Shown in pieces: positions 53,701-62,559 of a stretch of DNA of 64,000 bases; the first letter of the stretch is position 1, and each line of letters begins with the position of its first letter. Where the stretch lies: NCBI RefSeq assembly GCF_009765905.1, contig NZ_LMUO01000019.1, positions 670,418 to 734,417 on the forward strand. The letters are read 5' to 3'. The notes beneath the pieces were generated by a model, which was given only the letters and a program-made list of their open reading frames with translations, did no database searches and was not told where the DNA came from. The position numbers and the translations under genes are program-made. The DNA is from Mucilaginibacter sp. L196 (GTDB lineage: Bacteria > Bacteroidota > Bacteroidia > Sphingobacteriales > Sphingobacteriaceae).

Positions 53701-54183
53701 ATGGAACAAAAAACAAAAATTAATGCTGAAGAAGGCAAACAGGAATTAGTGATCACAAGGGAATTTGATCTGCCGATAGAGTTACTTTTTAGGGCACATG
53801 CTGAACCGGACATTATTGAGCAATGGATGTCGAACCCATATGCAACAGCTAAAGTGCTGAAATTTGAAGGAAAAAAGCACGGCAGTTATCAATTGGAATC
53901 AACCGATGCCGAGGGAAAAGTGGTATTTCGTTCAAATGGGGTAATTCACGAGTTTATTCTAAACCAAAAGATCACACGGACATTTGAACTGGAGAATGCG
54001 CCTTATGGCGTACAGCTTGAGGTTTATGAATTTGAACAATTAACTGATCAAACCAGCAAATTGAATATGCACGTGATATATGAATCGGGTGCAAAAAGAG
54101 ACCAGGTGCTGGCTTTACCTTTCGCCCAAGGCATAAACATGGCACATAACCGGATACAAGAAATATTGAATACTTTAAAGTAA
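53701..54183 (+). CDS. SRPBCC-domain (AHSA1-like) protein
   Basis: 160 aa, cytosolic. One START/Bet v1-like domain of the AHSA1 group: ITREFDLPIELLFRAHAEPD, WMSNPYATAKVLKFEGKKHG, and the C-terminal helix with GINMAHNRIQEIL. These ligand-binding proteins are often coupled to ArsR regulators, but ligands are mostly unknown. 6 bases after arsR and 7 before the DoxX-like gene. Confidence 0.85.
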   Translation: MEQKTKINAEEGKQELVITREFDLPIELLFRAHAEPDIIEQWMSNPYATAKVLKFEGKKHGSYQLESTDAEGKVVFRSNGVIHEFILNQKITRTFELENAPYGVQLEVYEFEQLTDQTSKLNMHVIYESGAKRDQVLALPFAQGINMAHNRIQEILNTLK

Positions 54184-54190
54184 ATCAAAA

Positions 54191-54568
54191 ATGGAGAAGA
54201 GAAAACTAATTTGGTATTGGATAATTACTGCAATATTATCTTTTTGTATTTTTTCGGGTGGATTGGCGCAAGCTATACAGGTAAAAGGGGTGGTGCAGGG
54301 TTTTAAACCTCTTGGGTATCCAACCTACTTTATTTCGCTTATTGGCGTTTGGAAGGTGTTGGGTGTGATCGCGATATTGGTTCCGAAATTTAAATTGCTT
54401 AAGGAATGGGCGTATGCGGGTATGTTTTTTACCATGAGCGGCGCAGTGATCTCGCATATTGCCAGTGGTGATGCTTCTGTACAAATAATTGCCCCGGTTT
54501 TGTTGGCCGTTTTTACGGTGTTATCGTGGTATTTGAGGCCTTTAGATAGAAAAATTATTGCACTTTAA
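54191..54568 (+). CDS. DoxX-like membrane protein
   Basis: 125 aa with four predicted membrane helices (IWYWIITAILSFCIFSGGLA; YFISLIGVWKVLGVIAILV; AYAGMFFTMSGAVISHIASG; IIAPVLLAVFTVLSWYL). Matches the DoxX-like family. Function unclear; last gene of the arsR operon. Confidence 0.82.
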   Translation: MEKRKLIWYWIITAILSFCIFSGGLAQAIQVKGVVQGFKPLGYPTYFISLIGVWKVLGVIAILVPKFKLLKEWAYAGMFFTMSGAVISHIASGDASVQIIAPVLLAVFTVLSWYLRPLDRKIIAL

Positions 54569-54605
54569 TTAAAACTCTTGTCATTAGTAGGATTAATTAA
54601 AAATG

Positions 54606-54682
54606 CTTTGTCATTCTGAGGAACGAAGAATCTGTATATTATAAACCACCCTACAGATTTTTCGTTCCTCAGAATGACAAAG
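54606..54682. repeat. Long imperfect palindrome, MITE/REP-like element
   Basis: 31-bp arms (54606-54636 and 54652-54682) differ at one position and are separated by 15 bases. The arm core is GTCATTCTGAGGAACGAAGA. From memory, this motif is a dispersed repeat in Sphingobacteriaceae and other Bacteroidota; the copy number here cannot be seen. It lies directly downstream of the DoxX-like gene and could also end its transcript. Confidence 0.75.
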
Positions 54683-54793
54683 GGTAGCTTTTATAACGAT
54701 AGTGGGCGGTTATCGGTTTTAGACAACTTCTTCGAACAATCAATTATCCTCTGATAAAATAAAAAAATGAAAACACTTTTAAATTAGAATTTA

Positions 54794-54814
54794 TTAGTGT
54801 TAATTTGACAGGTA
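54794..54814 (+). promoter_or_regulatory. Candidate AraR-type site before GH27 (copy iii)
   Basis: TTAGTGTTAATTTGACAG..., 103 bases before the GH27 ATG, 20 of 25 positions identical to the site directly before araB. Suggests common control of GH27 and arabinose genes; unproven. Confidence 0.4.
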
Positions 54815-54856
54815 TAGCCAATTGTACAAATGAAGTTTAACTGAAAATTTAATAAA

Positions 54857-54875
54857 TGTTACTAGTAAAGTAACA
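54857..54875. promoter_or_regulatory. Palindrome before GH27
   Basis: TGTTACT (54857-54863) and AGTAACA (54869-54875), perfect 7-bp arms around AGTAA, 41 bases before the GH27 start. Possible operator; regulator unknown. Confidence 0.35.
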
Positions 54876-54916
54876 TTAGTGGGCTTAATAACTGTTTTAT
54901 TTACACCATAAATTAG

Positions 54917-56296
54917 ATGCCGGTGGTCAATTCGAGATTATTTTTTACTGTTTTATTAGTTTGCTCTGTTAATTTTTGTGTTAAAGCACAGGATAATAAG
55001 GTGGCGTTAACACCTCCGATGGGCTGGAATAGCTATAATTGTTATGGTTCGGCAGTTCACGAGGATGAGGTGAAGGCAAATGCCGACTATGTTGCACAAA
55101 ATCTGAAGCAGCATGGCTGGCAATACATTGTAGTTGACTTTTTATGGGACTTTGAGAACCCGCCCGGTAGTAATATAGGGAACCCTTTTCAAAAAAGGCT
55201 TGAAGATGGCTCATATATCCCCTGGCTGGCAATGGATAAGTTTGGGAGGCTAACACCAAATGTAAATAAGTTTCCGTCGGCGTTTGGCGGTAACGGGTTT
55301 AAGCCTTTGGCTGATTATGTCCATTCATTAGGCTTAAAATTCGGTATTCATGTTATGCGCGGCATTCCAAGGCAAGCAGTATGGGCCAAATCACCCGTTA
55401 AAGGAACAAATGGCATTACTGCTGATATGGTGGCTGATACTAATTCGAAATGCCCCTGGATGAATCATATGTATGGGCTGGATATGACCAAGCCGGGCGC
55501 ACAAGAATATTTGAATTCAATATTGGATTTATATGCGAGTTGGGGTGTTGATTTTATTAAGGTTGACGATTTATCGAGGCCCTACAGCACTGCCGAAGTG
55601 GAGGGTTACCGTAAAGCGATAGACCAATGTGGCAGGGCAATAGTTTTTAGTACTTCGCCGGGAGCAACACCCGTTGATAAAGCAGATAACGTAAAACAGA
55701 ATGCCAATATGTGGCGCATTGCAGATGACTTTTGGGACGATTGGAAAGCTGTTTTGCAAATGTTTAATTACGGAAAACAATGGGAAGGAATCGGCGGGCC
55801 GGGCCATTGGCCGGATTGCGATATGATCCAGATAGGGAAATTATCAAAACGCGGGCCTGTTGGCGAAGAGCGGTACAGCCGTTTTACCCTTGATGAAGAA
55901 TATTCTCATATGACATTCTGGACAATATTTCGCTCGCCGTTGATTTTAGGTGGAAACTTGCCTGAAAACAGGGAGCAGGAATTGAAATTATTTACAAACG
56001 ATGAAGTTTTGGCTGTAAACCAACACGGAGCCGATCCCCGTCAGTTATATAAGAATAATGACGCAATGGTATGGTATTCACATGTACCTAACAGCAAGGA
56101 TATTTACGTAGCGTTATTTAACCTGAATGAACAACAACAAGCCGTGGGTGTTGATTTTGCTTCCCTTGGACTGAAAGGAAAGATAGCTGTCAGAGATCTT
56201 TGGGACAAAAGAGATATTGGGACGTTTAAAAAGGGATATAAAAAAATGATTAACAGGCATGGGGCTGCGTTGTTGAAATTAACGCTTCTTAATTAG
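54917..56296 (+). CDS. Exported GH27 alpha-galactosidase-family enzyme
   Basis: 459 aa with a signal peptide (to VKAQ, residue 25). GH27 barrel starting LTPPMGWNSYNCYG, with WQYIVVDFLWDF and the nucleophile strand VDFIKVDDLSRPY (Asp ~217), where most family members have KYDNC; then FSTSPG, WRIADDFWDDW with the acid/base Asp, and a C-terminal beta domain (LYKNNDAMVWYSHVP). GH27 also includes beta-L-arabinopyranosidases, and the unusual KVDDLS motif leaves the exact sugar open. Followed by GH35 after 180 bases. Confidence 0.88.
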   Translation: MPVVNSRLFFTVLLVCSVNFCVKAQDNKVALTPPMGWNSYNCYGSAVHEDEVKANADYVAQNLKQHGWQYIVVDFLWDFENPPGSNIGNPFQKRLEDGSYIPWLAMDKFGRLTPNVNKFPSAFGGNGFKPLADYVHSLGLKFGIHVMRGIPRQAVWAKSPVKGTNGITADMVADTNSKCPWMNHMYGLDMTKPGAQEYLNSILDLYASWGVDFIKVDDLSRPYSTAEVEGYRKAIDQCGRAIVFSTSPGATPVDKADNVKQNANMWRIADDFWDDWKAVLQMFNYGKQWEGIGGPGHWPDCDMIQIGKLSKRGPVGEERYSRFTLDEEYSHMTFWTIFRSPLILGGNLPENREQELKLFTNDEVLAVNQHGADPRQLYKNNDAMVWYSHVPNSKDIYVALFNLNEQQQAVGVDFASLGLKGKIAVRDLWDKRDIGTFKKGYKKMINRHGAALLKLTLLN

Positions 56297-56363
56297 TTTT
56301 AAGGTTAATAGGGATGGAAACCGGTAATCTAAATAGTCACGAGGACTATCAATCAACAAAAGA

Positions 56364-56405
56364 GGTGCTTTGCCAAATCGCTTACTTGCTTATGTGCAAA
56401 GTACC
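56364..56405. repeat. Inverted repeat between GH27 and GH35
   Basis: GGTGCTTTGC (56364-56373) and GCAAAGTACC (56396-56405), 9 of 10 pairing with a 22-base loop. Not followed by a T-run; possible regulatory hairpin. Confidence 0.4.
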
Positions 56406-56476
56406 GGTAACTGTTTCACTTACGTTCAATAAAATATACAAAGCGCAATAATTATTAATATATAGTACCCTTCCGT

Positions 56477-58303
56477 ATGATCTTTAGAAAATCACTTATT
56501 TTATCTTTTATACTCCTCTTAAATCTTAGTCTCAAAGCTCAAAAAGTAACACATACATTTGCTTTGGGTGATTCCGTATTCTTACTTGATGGAAAACCCT
56601 TCCAGATGATATCCGGCGAGATGCATTATCCCCGCGTACCCCGTGAGGCCTGGCGGGCGCGGATGAAAATGGCGAAAGCCATGGGCTTAAACACCATAGG
56701 CACTTATGTGTTCTGGAATCTGCACGAACCCCAGAAAGGAAAGTTTGATTTCAGCGGAAATAATGATGTGGCAGAATTTGTTAAAATAGCCAAAGAAGAA
56801 GGTTTATGGGTGATATTAAGACCCAGCCCATATGTATGTGCCGAATGGGAATTTGGGGGTTATCCGTACTGGCTGCAGAATGAAAAAGGATTGGTGGTGC
56901 GCAGTAAGGAGGAGAAGTATCTTAAAGAATATGAAACCTATATTAAAGAAGTTGGCAAGCAACTGGCCCCGCTACAGGTAAATCATGGTGGTAACATATT
57001 AATGGTGCAAATTGAAAATGAATATGGTTCTTATGGCAACGACAAAGAATATCTGGCCATTAACCAACGCTTGTTTAAGGAAGCCGGTTTTGATGGATTA
57101 TTATATACTTGTGACCCTGCGTCTGCAATAGCAAACGGGCATCTGCCTGGACTATTACCTGCTATAAATGGTACTGATGATCCGGCGAAGGTGAAGAAAA
57201 TGATTAGTGAAAACCATGGGGGTAAAGGGCCCTTTTATATTGCAGAATGGTACCCGGCATGGTTTGACTGGTGGGGTACTGCTCACCATACCGTATCCGC
57301 CGAAAGCTATACAGTAAGATTGGATAATGTTTTATCAGCAGGTATATCTATCAATATGTACATGTTTCATGGCGGTACTACCAGAGGGTTTATGAATGGT
57401 GCTAATTATGATGATAACCACCCCTATGAGCCGCAGGTTAGTAGTTATGATTATGATGCGCCTTTGGATGAAGCCGGTAACGCTACACATAAGTTTATGC
57501 TGTTCAGGCAGGTGATCGCTAAGCATTTACCTGCGGGACAAACCTTGCCGCCGGTGCCTGCCGCCAAACCAACCATCGCCATAAATGATATTAAGCTAAA
57601 CAGATCAGCGGGAATATTGGATATTTTGCCGAAGCCTGTTTTAAATAAAACACCTTTAACTTTTGAAGATCTAAACCAGAATTATGGATTTGTTTTATAT
57701 CATACCGTTTTAACCGGTGGTAAAACCGGCATCCTAAAACTAAATGAACTAAGGGATTATGCTGTAATAATGATAAATGGGGAAGAAGCAGGGGTGCTTG
57801 ATCGCAGGCACAATCAGGATAGTATTGAATTGGTATTACCATCAGGCAAGGTAAAGCTGGATATTTTGGTTGAAAATCTGGGGCGTATAAATTTCGGCCC
57901 GTATCTGCTTAAAAACAAAAAGGGGATAACAGAAAATGTAAAGTTTGACGGCAAAGAGATCTATAATTGGAAGATGTACGGTTTCCCATTTAGCCAGGTA
58001 AACAGCGGGATAATTTATAAAGCCAAGCTATCAGGAAATACACCTGTTTTGAGAAAAGGGACATTCCGCCTTTCAAAAGTGGCAGATACCTACCTGGATA
58101 TGCGCAAGTGGGGTAAAGGCGTGGTTTGGGTTAACGGGCACAATTTAGGGAGATATTGGTCGGTAGGCCCGCAACAAACCCTTTATATGCCTGCAGAATG
58201 GCTGAAAAAAGGCAATAATGATATTGTTGTATTTGAATTATTAAAAAGCCAGGTGAACAGCTTAAGCAGTAGAAAAACAGCTATACTAAGTGAATTGCAG
58301 TAA
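56477..58303 (+). CDS. Exported beta-galactosidase, GH35
   Basis: 608 aa with a signal peptide (to LKAQ, residue 22). GH35 barrel: MISGEMHYPRVPREAWRARM, the acid/base glutamate in VQIENEYGSYG (~residue 181) and the nucleophile glutamate in FYIAEWYPAWFDWWG (~258). The C-terminal jelly-roll domains contain YLDMRKWGKGVVWVNGHNLG. Removes terminal beta-galactose from pectic or arabinogalactan side chains. Pairs with GH27 upstream, suggesting a galactan or arabinogalactan substrate. Confidence 0.93.
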   Translation: MIFRKSLILSFILLLNLSLKAQKVTHTFALGDSVFLLDGKPFQMISGEMHYPRVPREAWRARMKMAKAMGLNTIGTYVFWNLHEPQKGKFDFSGNNDVAEFVKIAKEEGLWVILRPSPYVCAEWEFGGYPYWLQNEKGLVVRSKEEKYLKEYETYIKEVGKQLAPLQVNHGGNILMVQIENEYGSYGNDKEYLAINQRLFKEAGFDGLLYTCDPASAIANGHLPGLLPAINGTDDPAKVKKMISENHGGKGPFYIAEWYPAWFDWWGTAHHTVSAESYTVRLDNVLSAGISINMYMFHGGTTRGFMNGANYDDNHPYEPQVSSYDYDAPLDEAGNATHKFMLFRQVIAKHLPAGQTLPPVPAAKPTIAINDIKLNRSAGILDILPKPVLNKTPLTFEDLNQNYGFVLYHTVLTGGKTGILKLNELRDYAVIMINGEEAGVLDRRHNQDSIELVLPSGKVKLDILVENLGRINFGPYLLKNKKGITENVKFDGKEIYNWKMYGFPFSQVNSGIIYKAKLSGNTPVLRKGTFRLSKVADTYLDMRKWGKGVVWVNGHNLGRYWSVGPQQTLYMPAEWLKKGNNDIVVFELLKSQVNSLSSRKTAILSELQ

Positions 58304-58674
58304 ACCTCAACTTAGGCGCAGTGCATAAAAAGGGGAATCGCATTTAAGCTTATCGCACGGTTTACCTTATCTTCCTCCTTTCCCTATTTTAGGGAAAGGT
58401 ATTGCAAGCGTGAAAAATCAAAATTTTAACGTCAAAAAAATGCAAAAATGGCTAAAAAGTAAGGGCTTTTAGGGCCATTTTATGACTAAAATAGGCATTT
58501 TTATGCTTGGAAATGGGTTGAAATAGATTTTAAAACCACCTTTTTGGGGTTGTTTCGGTACTTTTTTGATAGCTTTTTGTACCAACTGTGTCAACTGTTC
58601 CTGTGGTATAGTACAAATCTATATAAAACAACAAAGCCTGATATTTTCATATCAGGCTTTGTGCCGATTCTAAG
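58304..58674. other. 371-bp gene-free A+T-rich stretch beside tRNA-Leu
   Basis: Holds a 9-bp hairpin CCTTTCCCT/AGGGAAAGG (58377-58399), an imperfect repeat AAAATGGC...GCCATTTT around 58450-58485, runs of T, and the tRNA-Leu terminator. A short frame at 58544-58726 runs into the tRNA and is not a gene. The position next to a tRNA-Leu 3' end makes an old integration scar possible, but no integrase or attachment duplication is visible. Confidence 0.4.
58631..58662 (-). terminator. Terminator of the tRNA-Leu transcript
   Basis: 14-bp perfect arms ACAAAGCCTGATAT (58631-58644) and its complement (58649-58662), loop TTTC, followed on the minus strand by TTTTAT. Confidence 0.85.
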
Positions 58675-58759
58675 TACTCAGAGCGGGAATCGAACCCGCA
58701 CTCCGTTTACGGGAACAGGATTTTAAGTCCTGCGTGTCTACCAGTTCCACCATCTGAGC
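58675..58759 (-). tRNA. tRNA-Leu (anticodon TAA)
   Basis: 85 bases with the long variable arm of leucine tRNA. Acceptor GCTCAGA/TCTGAGT (one G-T pair), anticodon stem CAGGA/TCCTG with loop CTTAAAA, T arm GCGGGTTCGATTCCCGC. CCA is not encoded. Confidence 0.94.
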
Positions 58760-58782
58760 AGGCGTTTAAACCTTTAAAAATA

Positions 58783-58809
58783 AATCCCTTCTTTTTGACG
58801 GAAGGGATT
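58783..58809 (-). terminator. Hairpin between tRNA-Gly and tRNA-Leu
   Basis: AATCCCTTC (58783-58791) pairs with GAAGGGATT (58801-58809); on the minus strand TTATTTTTAAA follows. Terminator or processing site of tRNA-Gly copy 2. Confidence 0.65.
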
Positions 58810-58810
58810 G

Positions 58811-58883
<73 letters not shown>

Positions 58884-58894
58884 TGTTGGGAGTG

Positions 58895-58924
58895 CAAATA
58901 TAGACAGAATTGTTTTCCTTGCAA
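58895..58924 (-). promoter_or_regulatory. Promoter of tRNA-Gly copy 2
   Basis: Minus strand TTG (58922-58924), 19 bases, TATATTTG (58895-58902), 11 bases before the tRNA. Perfect consensus. Confidence 0.78.
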
Positions 58925-58953
58925 GGGATTGATTTAATTTTTTTTACATTTTT

Positions 58954-59436
58954 TTATAACTCGCTGTTTTTCAAAACATCAATTATTAAATCAGTTTCAA
59001 AACCACGGCTTAAAGCGTACTGTTGTAGTTTATATCGGCGTTTATAGGGCACTTTTTCGGTGAGCAAAGCCGCTTTTTTGCTTAAAATCTTCGTGAGCAT
59101 CTCAAAATATTCATCCCCGTCGATGGTTAGCAGTGCTTTTTTTAGCAAATTATCAGGTATCCTCTTGATTTTGAGGCCTTGTTTGATTTTTATGCGCCCC
59201 CAACCCTTTTGTTTAAACTTTCCCTGTACGTAGCTCTTTGCAAAACGCTCCTCATTTAAAAAGTTTTCACCTATTAGTTGAACTATGATATTCTCAACAG
59301 CATCGGGCCATAGGCCCCAATCGTATAGTTTATCCCTAACTTCCTGTTGCGCGCGTTCCTGGTAAGCGCAAAAGTGTTCGGCTTTGGCCAGGGCAACTTT
59401 CTCGTCGGTTATTTTAATCTTTTTAGGGCTATCCAT
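58954..59436 (-). CDS. recX: Regulatory protein RecX
   Basis: 160 aa, cytosolic. RecX binds RecA filaments and limits recombination. All-helical protein with the RecX repeats: AEHFCAYQERAQQEVRDKLY, NFLNEERFAKSYVQGKFKQK, WGRIKIKQGLKIKRI, and the last helices YALSRGFETDLIIDVL. The ATG at 59436 is chosen over the upstream TTG at 59445. Divergent from murF-alr. Confidence 0.88.
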   Translation of the reverse strand: MDSPKKIKITDEKVALAKAEHFCAYQERAQQEVRDKLYDWGLWPDAVENIIVQLIGENFLNEERFAKSYVQGKFKQKGWGRIKIKQGLKIKRIPDNLLKKALLTIDGDEYFEMLTKILSKKAALLTEKVPYKRRYKLQQYALSRGFETDLIIDVLKNSEL

Positions 59437-59494
59437 TAAAACCAAAATTCGACAAAAATTCTTCTATTGGTAGAAATATAATCAAATTAGCATC

Positions 59495-61957
59495 ATGCTT
59501 AGCAGCCAGTATCCCATATCAAAAATTAAAGACATTATAAGCGCCACAGGCGCTATTGTAAGTGAAAATAACATAAGTGTGCTGCTTACTGATAGTCGCC
59601 GCATTACCAGTGCCACAGAGGCCTTGTTCTTCGCCCTGAGCGGTCGCCGTAATGGACACGAGTTCATTGCCGAGGCTTATGCCGTCGGTGTACGCAACTT
59701 TGTAGTTAATCATGGTCCGGAGATTAAAATGCCCGGCGCTAATATTTTAATTGTTGATGATGTGTTATTTGCCCTGCAAAAGCTGGCTGCTTTTCATCGC
59801 GATAGCTTTAAGCTAAAGGTGATTGGTATAACGGGCAGCAACGGCAAAACCATAGTGAAGGAGTGGCTGTACCAGCTAATGGCTGCCGACCATAACATTG
59901 TGCGTAACCCTAAAAGTTATAACTCGCAAATAGGAGTGCCGCTTTCTTTGTGGCAAATAAGCGAGAATAACGACCTTGGCATATTTGAGGCTGGGATTTC
60001 CACCACAGGGGAAATGGAGCGTTTAGAGGCCATGATTAAGCCTGATATTGGGATTCTTACACATATTGGCTCCGCGCATGATGAAGGCTTTGAAAGTCGC
60101 GAACAAAAGGTACTGGAGAAACTAGGTTTGTTTAAACACTGTAAATTGTTAATCCACAACTACGATGAGCTGATTAATTATTCCAAAGGCATTCGGGTTA
60201 AAGAACGCTTTACCTGGAGCCAGAACTTTAAAGAAGCCGATCTATACGTATTTAGCGAGACGATTATTTCTAAAAATTTCTATTTACGTGGCCGATATAA
60301 AGGCTCTGAAATAGAATGTCTTATACCCTTTTTAGATAAAGCCTCATTTGAAAATGCCATTACCTGCTGGGCAACCATGCTGGCCATGGGCTATACACCT
60401 AGTGAAGCCGACAAACGCATTGAACGTTTAACCCCGGTAAGTATGCGTTTAGAGCTGAAGACCGGTGTGAACAATTGTTCTATTATCGATGATTCATACA
60501 ACTCGGATATACAATCGCTGGAGATTGCGCTGAACTTCCTGAGCCAGCAGAATCAGCATCAGAAAAAGACTTTGATCTTATCTGATATATTTCAATCCGG
60601 ACTGGAAGAGGATATTCTGTACGATCAGGTTGCCGATATGATCAAGGCGAAAAAGATTGATAAATTTATTGGTGTGGGTGAGGCCTTGTTTAACCGCCAG
60701 CAGTATTTTGATGTGCCCGAAAAGCATTTTTTTGCTGATACCGCAACTTTACTTAAACATATGATTTCCCTGAATTTCAGGGATGAAGATATTCTGATCA
60801 AAGGCTCGCGTAGTTTTGAGTTTGAAAGTGTGAGCCGTGCCCTTGTGCAAAAAGGGCATGAAACGGTAATGGAGATCAACTTAAATACCTTGTTGAGTAA
60901 CCTTAACTTCTATAAATCTAAGTTAAAGCCCGGTGTTAAGCTGATGGCAATGGTTAAGGCTTTTAGTTATGGCAGCGGTACTTTTGAAGTAGCCAATATG
61001 CTGCAATACAATAAGGTAGATTACCTGGCCGTAGCTTATGTTGATGAAGGAGTAGCACTGCGACAAGGCGGGATCACTTTGCCGATTATGATATTAAACC
61101 CGGAAGTATCAGCATTTGATAAACTTGAAGAATACAAGCTTGAGCCTGTGATTTATAGTTTTGGGTTATTTGATGACTTCATTAGATACCTACAGGCAGC
61201 TGGCCTGGCGAAATTCCCTATCCACATAAAAATCGATACAGGTATGCATCGTGTTGGTTTTGAAGATTTTGAGGTGGAAACTTTATGTGATCTGTTAGAG
61301 ATCAATAACTATGTAAAGGTATGTTCGGTATTTTCACACCTGGCAGCCAGTGAAGCATCACAGCATGATGGCTTTACATTAACTCAGATACAAAAATTCG
61401 AGAAGGCTTATAAACAGATCGAAGAAGCTTTGGGCTATAAAGTAATTAAACATTTAAGTAATACAGCAGGCATAACCCGTTGGCCCAATGCGCAATATAA
61501 TATGGTTAGGTTAGGTATTGGTTTATATGGAGTAGATTCAGCCACACCGGAAGACGAGAGTGGTTTGCAGCCAATTGCCAGCTTAAAAACAAGCGTGTCA
61601 CAGGTTAAAAAGATAGTCGCGGGTGAGACAGTTGGTTATGGGCGTAATGGCAGCTTATCCAAGGATGGTAAGATAGCTACTGTGAGAATTGGTTATGCCG
61701 ATGGCTACTTACGTGCCTTTGGTAATGGCGTAGGAAAGTTGTTAGTTAAAGGAATCCTGGCGCCTACGGTTGGAAATATTTCGATGGATACCTGCGTAAT
61801 TGATGTAAGCGGTATTGATGTTAATGAAGGTGATGAGGTGATCATATTCAACAATGAGTTGAAGATACAGGATCTCGCAGCAGAGATTGGTACAATTCCT
61901 TATGAAATACTAACTAATATTTCGCAAAGGGTAAAAAGAGTGTACTTTTATGAGTAA
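59495..61957 (+). CDS. murF-alr: Bifunctional MurF (UDP-MurNAc-tripeptide:D-Ala-D-Ala ligase) / alanine racemase
   Basis: 820 aa fusion, cytosolic. Residues ~1-450 are MurF, adding D-Ala-D-Ala to the peptidoglycan precursor: ATP loop GITGSNGKTIVKEWL near 111-125, NSQIGVPLSLWQI, and the C-terminal ligase domain (IDDSYNSDIQSL). Residues ~460-820 are alanine racemase: PLP lysine in AMVKAFSYGSG (~487), IKIDTGMHRVGF, NMVRLGIGLYG, VRIGYADGYLRAFGNG, and ISMDTCVIDV. The fusion supplies D-alanine and uses it, and is a known arrangement in Bacteroidota. No frameshift seen. Confidence 0.95.
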   Translation: MLSSQYPISKIKDIISATGAIVSENNISVLLTDSRRITSATEALFFALSGRRNGHEFIAEAYAVGVRNFVVNHGPEIKMPGANILIVDDVLFALQKLAAFHRDSFKLKVIGITGSNGKTIVKEWLYQLMAADHNIVRNPKSYNSQIGVPLSLWQISENNDLGIFEAGISTTGEMERLEAMIKPDIGILTHIGSAHDEGFESREQKVLEKLGLFKHCKLLIHNYDELINYSKGIRVKERFTWSQNFKEADLYVFSETIISKNFYLRGRYKGSEIECLIPFLDKASFENAITCWATMLAMGYTPSEADKRIERLTPVSMRLELKTGVNNCSIIDDSYNSDIQSLEIALNFLSQQNQHQKKTLILSDIFQSGLEEDILYDQVADMIKAKKIDKFIGVGEALFNRQQYFDVPEKHFFADTATLLKHMISLNFRDEDILIKGSRSFEFESVSRALVQKGHETVMEINLNTLLSNLNFYKSKLKPGVKLMAMVKAFSYGSGTFEVANMLQYNKVDYLAVAYVDEGVALRQGGITLPIMILNPEVSAFDKLEEYKLEPVIYSFGLFDDFIRYLQAAGLAKFPIHIKIDTGMHRVGFEDFEVETLCDLLEINNYVKVCSVFSHLAASEASQHDGFTLTQIQKFEKAYKQIEEALGYKVIKHLSNTAGITRWPNAQYNMVRLGIGLYGVDSATPEDESGLQPIASLKTSVSQVKKIVAGETVGYGRNGSLSKDGKIATVRIGYADGYLRAFGNGVGKLLVKGILAPTVGNISMDTCVIDVSGIDVNEGDEVIIFNNELKIQDLAAEIGTIPYEILTNISQRVKRVYFYE

Positions 61958-61965
61958 GTTTTTAT

Positions 61966-62559
61966 ATGAAAAGAATTGCTAAAGCCTTACTTAATTACTT
62001 TGTTAAAGGACTATTGATTGTAGTACCTCTGGGTGTAGCTATCTTTTTGATTTACTGGGCAGTATCCCGGATTGATAATGCGCTAAACCTAAGTACCGCA
62101 TTATGGACTGACAATAAAGGAAGGCCCATATATATACCTGGCCTGGGTATTGTAAATGTGGTACTAATCATCCTGATAGCGGGCGTTTTGGTAACTAATG
62201 TAATTACGGAACCCATTAAAGCTTGGTTTAATCGCTGGTTGGATCGGTTACCGTTGTTTAAATTCCTGTACTCATCAGTAAAAGATCTTACCGAAGCATT
62301 TGTAGGGGAAGAGAAGAAGTTTAACGAACCTGTTTTAGTTGATGTGAATGAGTTCGGCCTAAAAAAAATAGGCTTCCTGGTGAAAAGAGATTTAAGTAAG
62401 ATTGGTTTACCAGGCGATGTAGCAGTGTATTTTCCGTATTCCTACTCCTTTGCCGGTCAGGTAGTTATTATCTCTGCCGATAAAGTACATCCGTTAGACG
62501 TCAGCGCGGCTGATGCCATGAAATTTATGATCTCGGGTGGGGTTAGCGGTTTAGACTAG
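61966..62559 (+). CDS. DUF502 membrane protein
   Basis: 197 aa with two N-terminal membrane helices (LLNYFVKGLLIVVPLGVAIFLIYWAV and IVNVVLIILIAGVLVTNVIT) followed by a soluble domain with LPLFKFLYSSVKDLTEAFVG, KIGFLVKRDL and VAVYFPYSYSFAGQVVII. This is the DUF502 pattern, function unknown, related proteins in plants at ER/membrane. Eight bases after murF-alr. Its stop overlaps the stop of the convergent lipoprotein gene (CTAG). Confidence 0.88.
   Translation: MKRIAKALLNYFVKGLLIVVPLGVAIFLIYWAVSRIDNALNLSTALWTDNKGRPIYIPGLGIVNVVLIILIAGVLVTNVITEPIKAWFNRWLDRLPLFKFLYSSVKDLTEAFVGEEKKFNEPVLVDVNEFGLKKIGFLVKRDLSKIGLPGDVAVYFPYSYSFAGQVVIISADKVHPLDVSAADAMKFMISGGVSGLD

Larger units (their letters stand above)
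54569..54916. other. 348-bp gene-free stretch with a long inverted repeat and possible operators
   Basis: Holds the inverted repeat at 54606-54682, a candidate AraR-type site (54794-54814) and a palindrome (54857-54875) in front of GH27. No coding potential seen. Confidence 0.7.

Noticed and set aside
58544..58726. 60-codon frame running into tRNA-Leu
   Set aside because: Ends inside the tRNA (SGNRTRTPF pattern is the translated T arm); no promoter or family match.
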